Assembly: GCA_002368795.1 (NCBI GenBank)
Contig: DFFG01000021.1
Coordinates: 39,476-51,474, forward strand
Length of the DNA stretch: 11,999 nt
Reading direction: 5' to 3'
DNA from: Eubacterium sp. UBA3782
Lineage (GTDB): Bacteria > Bacillota > Clostridia > Lachnospirales > Lachnospiraceae
Shown: piece after piece, positions 6,794-11,999 of the stretch
Numbering within the stretch: position 1 is the first letter of the stretch
Layout of the letters: every line of letters starts with the position of its first letter
Made by a program: the position numbers and the translations under genes
The notes under the pieces: model-generated
What the model saw: the letters and a program-made list of their open reading frames with translations, nothing else
Told to the model about the DNA's origin: nothing
The model's database searches: none

Positions 6794-6948
6794 GGATGCC
6801 GATCGTGTCATAAAAAATACCGAAGATGACAGGAGCCTTGAAAGTAATCGAAGGTGCTACCCACGGCTGGGGCGGCGGTGACAGAAACGCAAACATCGAC
6901 CGCGTTGCAGAGCTGACGGTTGAGTTCCTGAAAAACAACATCGGTTGA
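6789..6948 (+). pseudogene. Decayed C-terminal remnant of an alpha/beta-hydrolase (esterase-like)
   Basis: From 6826 the frame gives 40 residues, including LKVIEGATHGWGG and DRVAELTVEFLKNNIG, ending at TGA 6946-6948. This is the usual end of an alpha/beta-hydrolase: a strand, then the catalytic His (codon 6862-6864, in THGW), then the final helix. Just upstream, in a different frame (6792-6812), the bases read GDADRVI, which resembles the segment carrying the catalytic Asp. A frame change and a small loss would therefore separate the two. The nucleophile region and the rest of the enzyme are absent, and the ATG at 6826 has no ribosome site. It is most likely the relic of a carbohydrate esterase or similar enzyme once placed after the GH43 gene. 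A tiny expressed peptide is possible but unlikely. Confidence 0.65.
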
Positions 6949-7043
6949 TCCGGTGCAAAAGCAGTCAGGGCGGATCCCCTCTTGCGGGTGACATAAAAAA
7001 GATTTGACAGAGCCCGGCGGGTGGACTGCCGGGCCGATCATTT

Positions 7044-7109
7044 CGGGCATAATTATTCCGGAGGGGGCATTTTGGAACCTCCTCCTGGAACGATTATGCC
7101 CGTTTTTTT
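7044..7109 (+). terminator. Strong intrinsic terminator with a long imperfect stem
   Basis: CGGGCATAATTATTCC (7044-7059) pairs with GGAACGATTATGCCCG (7087-7102), a 16-bp stem with one wobble and one mismatch. CCGGAGG and CCTCCTGG extend the pairing inward. Seven T residues follow (7103-7109). It would end transcription coming from the GH43 lipoprotein gene before RR2. Confidence 0.85.
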
Positions 7110-7116
7110 CAGCAAA

Positions 7117-7144
7117 GCCAGTAATCTTGCCAGTGTGTGCCAGG
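7117..7144 (+). repeat. Three GCCAG repeats upstream of the RR2 promoter
   Basis: GCCAGT (7117-7122), GCCAGT (7129-7134) and GCCAGG (7139-7144) start 12 and 10 bp apart, on about one face of the helix. They lie about 45-70 bp before the -10. They may be a regulator site, but the unit is short. Confidence 0.3.
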
Positions 7145-7184
7145 CAGGTGATGGACAGCTTATCGTGTATTCTCTTCGGCCATA

Positions 7185-7193
7185 TGATATAAT
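7185..7193 (+). promoter_or_regulatory. Extended -10 promoter of the RR2-HK2 operon
   Basis: TGATATAAT joins a TGn extension to a perfect TATAAT (7188-7193). No good -35 is seen at 16-18 bp. The start would be near 7200, with a leader of about 86 nt before ATG 7287. Confidence 0.65.
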
Positions 7194-7286
7194 ATACAAT
7201 TAAGACGGAAAATAAGCCCAGTGATGGCATGGCTGTTATTTTTGATATGAAAAGCAGAATGCTGCCGGGCATGCGGGGGAGAGGAT

Positions 7287-7994
7287 ATGATCAGGATCGC
7301 GGTCGTAGAGGACAATCAGATGCACAGAGAAACGGCGGTGCAGCTTCTGAGAAAGTACGAGGCAGAGCATCACGTGCCGATGGAGATCCGGGAGTTTGCC
7401 GATGGCCGGGAGATCATTGAGGGATACCGGCCTTGCTGGGATCTGATCCTGCTGGATATCGAAATGCCCGGGCTCAATGGCATGGAGGCGGCCCGGCTGA
7501 TCCGCAGCAAGGATGAGGGGGTCATCCTCGTCTTTATTACCAATATCGCCCAGTATGCCATCAAGGGATATGAGGTTGGCGCTCTTGATTTTATTCTGAA
7601 ACCATTAAGGTACAGCGCCTTCGAGATGAAGCTGGGTCACATCGTCAGCCAGATCGAGAGAAAAAAAGGGAAAAGCGTGGTGATCACGGCAGGCGACAGG
7701 CTGCGTAAGGTGGCGGTCGCGGATATCCTCTATGTGGAGGTCATCAATCATCAGGTGATCTACCATCTGCAGGGAGGAGAAACCATCGAGTTTCGGGGCA
7801 GCCTGAAGGCGGAGGAGGATCTGCTGGCCGGGCAGGATTTTGCCAGATGCAACAGCGGCTATCTGGTCAATCTGCAGTATGTGACCGGGATCCGGGACGG
7901 GATGGCGGTCGTGGGCAGGGACAGTCTTCCCATCAGCCGTGCCAGGAAAAAAGAATTTATAAAAGCAGTTGCCGACTATATCAGCGGGATCTGA
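7287..7994 (+). CDS. LytTR-family response regulator (RR2)
   Basis: This 235-residue AgrA/LytR-type regulator has a receiver domain (about 1-122) with acidic residues E8-D9 (VVEDN), phosphoacceptor D57 in LLDIEMPGLNG, T85 (FITN) and K105 (ILKP). The LytTR DNA-binding domain (about 128-232) shows VADILYVEV, CNSGYLVNLQYVTGI and SLPISRARKKEF. The order and the shared MEIREF/DLILLDI segments show it is a paralogue of RR1. The start has GGGGGA and AGAGG directly upstream (7275-7284). HK2 begins 19 bp after its stop, so the two form a classic kinase-regulator operon. It may control its own operon, the nearby glycosidase genes, or both; the DNA target is not shown. Confidence 0.93.
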   Translation: MIRIAVVEDNQMHRETAVQLLRKYEAEHHVPMEIREFADGREIIEGYRPCWDLILLDIEMPGLNGMEAARLIRSKDEGVILVFITNIAQYAIKGYEVGALDFILKPLRYSAFEMKLGHIVSQIERKKGKSVVITAGDRLRKVAVADILYVEVINHQVIYHLQGGETIEFRGSLKAEEDLLAGQDFARCNSGYLVNLQYVTGIRDGMAVVGRDSLPISRARKKEFIKAVADYISGI

Positions 7995-8013
7995 TTAGCT
8001 GCAGGGAGGAATT

Positions 8014-9327
8014 ATGGACTGGACAAACGGGCTCTCAGCATTTTCCTATTGTATGGAGATGCTGATCGCAGTATATCTGTATCTGATCCATCTGGAAAAA
8101 CGAAAGATGTTCTGGGGGCGCATCGCGGCAGGCATGGCGGTGCTGTTCCTGTCGGCCATGTTTGTCAACCCCTGGTTTTCGCAGACAACTGTGGCCTGGG
8201 GCTGGTTTATCGTGGTATTTTTCCTGATCATCGGGATCTGCTTTTTTTCCTGCAGCATCGGGCTCGAGGATGCGGTATATGCCGCCTCCTGCGGGTACCT
8301 GACGCAGCACTTTGCTTCCAGTCTGTATATTTTGATCCGGTACCAGGGAGGTGCGCCCACATGGGAAGGCCTTCTCTATTACCTTGTGTATGCCATCGTC
8401 TATTGTCTGTTTTATTTTTTGTTTGCCCGGAAGATCGCGGAAAACGGCCATTACCATGTGACCTGGCAGACGGCACTTACCGTCATGGTCCTGGTGCTCG
8501 GCGTGACCATTGCACTGAGCATGTTTACGAAGATCGCGGCGGATGACGCGAATGTGGATCTGGTCTATTCGGTCGGGAACGGACTGTCCAGACTGTTCCG
8601 GTCCACGCAGATCTACGCGATGCTGTTCTGCGTCTTTTTTCTCTGGATGCAGGTGCTGCAGAGAAAGGAACTGCAGGCCGTTCGTAAGCTGGAGCAGAGT
8701 GAGCTTTTGTGGCAGCAGCGGCAGGCCCAGTACCAGATGTCCAGGGATAACATCGACCTGATCAACCGGAAATGCCATGATCTGAAGCATCAGATCGCAG
8801 CGCTGTCTGCCGTGGAGGGGCAGAGCATGAAGCGGGAGGCGCTCATCTCCGAGATCCAGGACATGGTCGAGGTCTATGACACCAAGACCGATACAGGCAA
8901 TGAGGCGCTGAACACGATCCTTATGGAAAAGGGCCTGTACTGCCGGATGCACGGTATCCAGTGGACCTGTGTGGCGGATGGAAAACTGCTGGATTTTATC
9001 GACGTGATCGATCTGTATACGCTGATTGGAAACGCAGTGGACAATGCCATTGAGGCGGTGGAGAAGCTTGAGGAGCCGGAGAACCGGATCGTCTCTGTGC
9101 GGATCTGGCAGAAGGCTGCCTTTGCGGTGCTGCAGGTGGAGAATTACTTTGCCGGCACGGTGGAGATGGCAGACGGTCTGCCGGTGACCTCCAAGGGGGA
9201 TACCTTCAGCCATGGGATCGGCCTCAAGAGTATGCGCCGGATCGTGGAAAAGTATCAGGGCTCTCTTTCTGTAAAAGCAGAGGGAGGCATGTTTCTCTTA
9301 AGCTGCGTGTTCCCGCTGGAACAGTAA
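8014..9327 (+). CDS. GHKL-family membrane sensor histidine kinase (HK2)
   Basis: This 437-residue kinase follows RR2 by 19 bp with a strong ribosome site (GGGAGGA, 8004-8010). The first 215 residues hold about six to seven membrane helices (clear ones near 10-27, 36-52, 60-80, 118-138, 151-171 and 198-215). A helical linker with many Gln and Glu follows (216-250). The kinase core has H box NRKCHDLKHQ with likely phosphorylated H255, N box GNAVDNAIEAVEK (339-351) and glycine box SHGIGLKS (399-406). It has the same overall plan as HK1, but the membrane part is not obviously similar, so the two probably sense different signals. No peptide-precursor or AgrB-like protease gene adjoins it. It should phosphorylate RR2. 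Confidence 0.92.
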   Translation: MDWTNGLSAFSYCMEMLIAVYLYLIHLEKRKMFWGRIAAGMAVLFLSAMFVNPWFSQTTVAWGWFIVVFFLIIGICFFSCSIGLEDAVYAASCGYLTQHFASSLYILIRYQGGAPTWEGLLYYLVYAIVYCLFYFLFARKIAENGHYHVTWQTALTVMVLVLGVTIALSMFTKIAADDANVDLVYSVGNGLSRLFRSTQIYAMLFCVFFLWMQVLQRKELQAVRKLEQSELLWQQRQAQYQMSRDNIDLINRKCHDLKHQIAALSAVEGQSMKREALISEIQDMVEVYDTKTDTGNEALNTILMEKGLYCRMHGIQWTCVADGKLLDFIDVIDLYTLIGNAVDNAIEAVEKLEEPENRIVSVRIWQKAAFAVLQVENYFAGTVEMADGLPVTSKGDTFSHGIGLKSMRRIVEKYQGSLSVKAEGGMFLLSCVFPLEQ

Positions 9328-9419
9328 AAAACGAGGACTGCTCCTTCTGGGGGAGAAAATCGTATAAAAGCATTCAAAAAGCCGTTTTCCAGACGGATTT
9401 TGACGCAAAAATGACCGAA

Positions 9420-9456
9420 CAGGGCAGAGGCATTGAAGCCGCGGCCCTGTTTTTTT
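9420..9456 (+). terminator. Intrinsic terminator of the RR2-HK2 operon
   Basis: CAGGGC (9420-9425) pairs with GCCCTG (9444-9449), with an inner GGC/GCC pairing, and seven T residues follow (9450-9456). It lies 93 nt after the HK2 stop and separates the regulator operon from the GH3 gene. Confidence 0.85.
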
Positions 9457-9559
9457 ATGATGGAGCTGGCTGCTGACCGAGAGACCTGTACGATCGACGA
9501 AATGAGCGGACGGCAGCCGCATCATAGAGACATACGTTGGATGAAGGAGGAGACAGAAC

Positions 9560-11999
9560 ATGGCAGGGGATGCAAAGCCCAGGAAGAAAATGAGCAACAA
9601 GCTGTTTGCCGGCATCTGGGGAACCGTTCTGGCGGTATTCGCCATCGCGCTGATCGTTGGAAATGTGGTTGCCCACATGTACAGCACGATCATCAATGTT
9701 GCGCTTGGTCAGAACACCCAGAAGATCGAGAACCTGGATGAAAGCGGCGCAAGTGATTATTTCAAATCGGATTATGAGTCAGAGGAAGCCCTTTACGAGC
9801 ATGAGACGGAGCTCAGCCAGAATATGGTAGGTGAGGGTGCCGTTCTGCTGAAGAATGAGGATAGCGCGCTTCCGATGGCAGGCACGGAGAAGGTCAGCAT
9901 CTTTGGCGTTGGCAGCACAGGCTTCCTGTATGGCGGCGGCGGTTCCGGTGCCATTGATACCACGAACGTCACCTCCCTCAAGGATGCCCTTGAGAAGCAG
10001 GGATTTGCTGTAAATCCGACCCTCTGGTCCATGTACGAGACCGCAGCCCCCAAGCTGCTCAAGGAGATCGCTCCTTCCGAGTACAGCGCAGATGTGGAGG
10101 CCTCCTTCGGTGAGTATGGCGATGCGGCCATCGTGGTGATCTCCCGGACCGCACAGGAAGCCTATGATATTGAGGCAGAGGTCCTGATGCTGACGGAGGA
10201 AGAGGTCCAGATGATCGACTATGTCAACGGCAAGTTTGACAAGATCATTGTTCTTCTGAACACGGCAAACCCCATCGAGTGCGGCTTTGCAGAAGCATAT
10301 GAGAATATTAAAGCCCTGATGTGGGTCGGCTATGCCGGACAGACCGGTATCGATGCCATTCCTCAGATCCTGGCTGGTGAGCGCAATCCCTCCGGACGCC
10401 TGGTGGATACCTACGCCTACAGCGTACTCAGCTCTCCGGCAGCCCAGATCTTCGGCTCCGGCCAGGTCGCAAACGGCGTGAATGACGTCGGCGCAAAGAA
10501 TCAGTATACGGTCTACGGTGAGAACATCTATGTCGGTTACCGCTACTATGAGACCCGTTATGAGGATACGGTCCTTGGACAGGGCAATGCGGATTCGGAT
10601 GCCGGAAACTATGAGAAGGGTGCATGGAATTATACAGACACGGTACAGTATCCCTTTGGCTACGGCCTGTCCTACACGACCTTCGAGTATTCTGATTTCA
10701 GCCTTGCTGATAACGGAGATTCCTTCACTGCCGAGGTTACGGTAAACAACACCGGCGACGCAGCAGGAAAGGATGTTGTGGAGATCTATTTCCAGTCTCC
10801 CTATACGCAGTATGATATCGACAACAAGATCGAGAAGGCCTCCGTGGAGCTCTGCGGTTTTGCAAAGACGGCTGAGATCCCGGCCGGCGGCAGCGAGACG
10901 GTATCCATCGAGATCCCGAAGGAGACCCTCCGGACCTATGATGCTTACGGCGCACGCACCTACATCGTAGATGCCGGCACCTACTACTTTACCGCTGCAG
11001 CAGATGCCCATCGTGCGGTCAACAACATCCTGGCTGCCAAGGGCTATACCACAGAGAATGGCATGGATGCCGACGGCGATGCAGCCATGACCGGCACCTA
11101 TGAGCAGGCAGAGCTGGATACCACCACCTTTGCTATAGATGCAGATACCGGCGTGACCATCGAGAACCAGTTCGATACCGGCAGCATCTGCCATTATGAT
11201 GATTCCTATGTCTACCTGACCAGAAATGACTGGAAGGGCACCTGGCCGGAGTTTTACGGCGAGGCAAACGAGAAGGGCAAGTACTCCATCACCGCTTCTG
11301 ACGAGCTGTTTGCAGACAGCCAGCAGAACCTGTATCAGGATGATCCGAATGCAGTTATGCCTGTGACCGGCTCCGGTGAGGATCTGAAGCTGATCAGCAT
11401 GCGCGGCAAGGCCTACGACGATCCGGGCTGGGAAGCCATCCTGGACTGCCTGACGGTCAACGAGATGATGGAGATGGTCCGCAACGGCGGATGGAACACG
11501 GCTCAGCTGGTCAGCGTATCCAAACCGGTATCCAGAGACCAGGATGGTCCTGCCGGAATTTCCGATACGCTGGTTCACAGCAACCTGGGATGCATGGGCT
11601 ATCCCAACCAGGAGGTCCTGGCAGCTGCCTGGAACACCGAACTTTCCTATGATTTTGGTCTGTGCATCGGCGAGGACGGCCTGAAGGCCGGCGTCCATGG
11701 CTGGTATGCACCGGGCTCCGGAACCCATCGTTCTCCCCTTGGCGGCAGAAACTTTGAGTACTATTCCGAGGACGGCTACCTGGCAGGAAAGATCTGCGCC
11801 AAGACGGTAGAGGCCGCTCAGAGCAAGGGTCTGTACTGCTATCTGAAGCATATCGTCCTGAATGACCAGGAGGAGCGCCGGTACGGCATTGCCACCTTTG
11901 TCACCGAGCAGGCTCTTCGTGAGCTGTACCTGACTCCCTTCGAGATTGCGGTCAAGGAGGCAGACTGCCACGGTATGATGGCAGCCTTCAACGGCATCG
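9560..11999 (+). CDS. Membrane-anchored GH3 glycosidase with inverted domain order (3' end outside window)
   Basis: 813 codons are visible and no stop is reached. Residues 1-16 are basic; 17-40 form one membrane helix without a clear cleavage site, so a signal anchor with the enzyme outside is likely. Next comes the part that is normally C-terminal in GH3: GEGAVLLKNEDSALPM (91-106), a glycine-rich FGVGSTGFLYGGGGSG, GYAGQTGIDAIPQILAGERN (257-276) with PSGRL, ENIYVGYRYYE (321-331), PFGYGLSYTTF and an FnIII-like domain (about 375-480). Only then does the barrel begin: QDGPAG (661-666), GGRNFEYYSEDGY (728-740), and KH (763-764) in YLKHIVLNDQEERR. The nucleophile Asp motif lies past the right edge. 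This reversed order is known for some rumen Clostridia beta-glucosidases. The activity is probably beta-glucosidase or beta-xylosidase. AAGGAGG (9544-9550) precedes ATG 9560. No clear promoter is seen between the terminator and the start. Confidence 0.92.
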   Translation, partial: MAGDAKPRKKMSNKLFAGIWGTVLAVFAIALIVGNVVAHMYSTIINVALGQNTQKIENLDESGASDYFKSDYESEEALYEHETELSQNMVGEGAVLLKNEDSALPMAGTEKVSIFGVGSTGFLYGGGGSGAIDTTNVTSLKDALEKQGFAVNPTLWSMYETAAPKLLKEIAPSEYSADVEASFGEYGDAAIVVISRTAQEAYDIEAEVLMLTEEEVQMIDYVNGKFDKIIVLLNTANPIECGFAEAYENIKALMWVGYAGQTGIDAIPQILAGERNPSGRLVDTYAYSVLSSPAAQIFGSGQVANGVNDVGAKNQYTVYGENIYVGYRYYETRYEDTVLGQGNADSDAGNYEKGAWNYTDTVQYPFGYGLSYTTFEYSDFSLADNGDSFTAEVTVNNTGDAAGKDVVEIYFQSPYTQYDIDNKIEKASVELCGFAKTAEIPAGGSETVSIEIPKETLRTYDAYGARTYIVDAGTYYFTAAADAHRAVNNILAAKGYTTENGMDADGDAAMTGTYEQAELDTTTFAIDADTGVTIENQFDTGSICHYDDSYVYLTRNDWKGTWPEFYGEANEKGKYSITASDELFADSQQNLYQDDPNAVMPVTGSGEDLKLISMRGKAYDDPGWEAILDCLTVNEMMEMVRNGGWNTAQLVSVSKPVSRDQDGPAGISDTLVHSNLGCMGYPNQEVLAAAWNTELSYDFGLCIGEDGLKAGVHGWYAPGSGTHRSPLGGRNFEYYSEDGYLAGKICAKTVEAAQSKGLYCYLKHIVLNDQEERRYGIATFVTEQALRELYLTPFEIAVKEADCHGMMAAFNGI

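Larger units (their letters stand above)
6949..7286. other. Intergenic stretch between the hydrolase remnant and RR2
   Basis: I see no gene here. It holds an inverted repeat GCCCGGC (7012-7018) / GCCGGGC (7028-7034), a strong terminator (7044-7109), three GCCAG repeats (7117-7144) and the RR2 promoter (7185-7193). The open frames present lack ribosome sites and protein-like character. Confidence 0.6.

Noticed and set aside
7012..7034. GCCCGGC/GCCGGGC hairpin considered as a terminator
   Set aside because: No T-run follows. The stronger hairpin with seven T residues at 7044-7109 explains termination better.
7224..7250. Eight-codon frame ATG to TGA that might be a leader peptide before RR2
   Set aside because: No ribosome site precedes it, there is no codon bias for an amino acid that would suggest attenuation, and no terminator lies between it and RR2.
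8035..9213. 392-codon minus-strand frame
   Set aside because: It is antisense to HK2, which has all kinase boxes. The composition (His, Gln and Asp rich) is typical of a reverse reading.
9411..9476. 21-codon frame after HK2, considered as a signal peptide precursor for the kinases
   Set aside because: It overlaps the intrinsic terminator at 9420-9456, has no ribosome site, and lacks features of AgrD-like or leader-cleaved peptides.
9533..9541. TACGTTGGA as a LytTR half-site before the GH3 gene
   Set aside because: It is a single copy, with no partner 21 bp away on either side, and lies next to the ribosome site where activator binding is not expected.
9779..11971. 730-codon open frame on the minus strand
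   Set aside because: It is antisense to the GH3 gene, whose many motifs are unmistakable. The reverse frame is open because of codon composition and has no start context or family features.

Overview
The window reads as a piece of a chromosome from an anaerobic Gram-positive of the Clostridia, most likely a fibre-degrading Lachnospiraceae-type bacterium. The reasons are strong AGGAGG-type ribosome sites, GHKL/LytTR (AgrC/AgrA-like) two-component systems, a lipoprotein-anchored GH43 enzyme, and a GH3 enzyme with inverted domain order of the kind reported from rumen Clostridia. DNA composition is moderately GC-rich in the genes, with AT-rich islands at promoters. This assignment is inference, because no rRNA or other phylogenetic marker is present.

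Layout, left to right: (1) the last 26 codons of an unidentified gene, closed by an intrinsic terminator. (2) About 580 bases without a gene, rich in inverted and direct repeats, leading to an extended -10 promoter. (3) A GH43 enzyme without signal peptide (cytoplasmic), followed after 94 bp by a LytTR response regulator (RR1), probably on one transcript. (4) A GHKL membrane sensor kinase (HK1) on the minus strand, tail-to-tail with RR1. (5) A divergent control region between HK1 and a second GH43. It carries a 13-bp direct repeat with a 21-bp period, matching the geometry of LytTR operators, and a perfect AT-rich palindrome over the HK1 promoter. (6) A GH43 lipoprotein with a C-terminal carbohydrate-binding-like domain. 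(7) A decayed tail of an alpha/beta-hydrolase (esterase-like), then a strong terminator. (8) A second LytTR regulator and GHKL kinase (RR2-HK2) as a tight operon with its own extended -10 promoter and terminator. (9) A membrane-anchored GH3 glycosidase with the sandwich and FnIII-like domains before the barrel, running off the right edge.

Taken together this looks like a locus for breakdown of arabinoxylan-type hemicellulose. GH3 and GH43 enzymes act at the cell surface and a cytosolic GH43 finishes imported oligosaccharides. Two peptide-sensor-type two-component systems sit where AraC-, LacI- or BglG-type sugar regulators would more usually be expected. The link from RR1 and/or RR2 to the GH43 lipoprotein promoter is inferred from the operator-like repeat. 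No transporter, AgrB/AgrD-like peptide gene, RNA gene, CRISPR array or insertion sequence was seen in the window.
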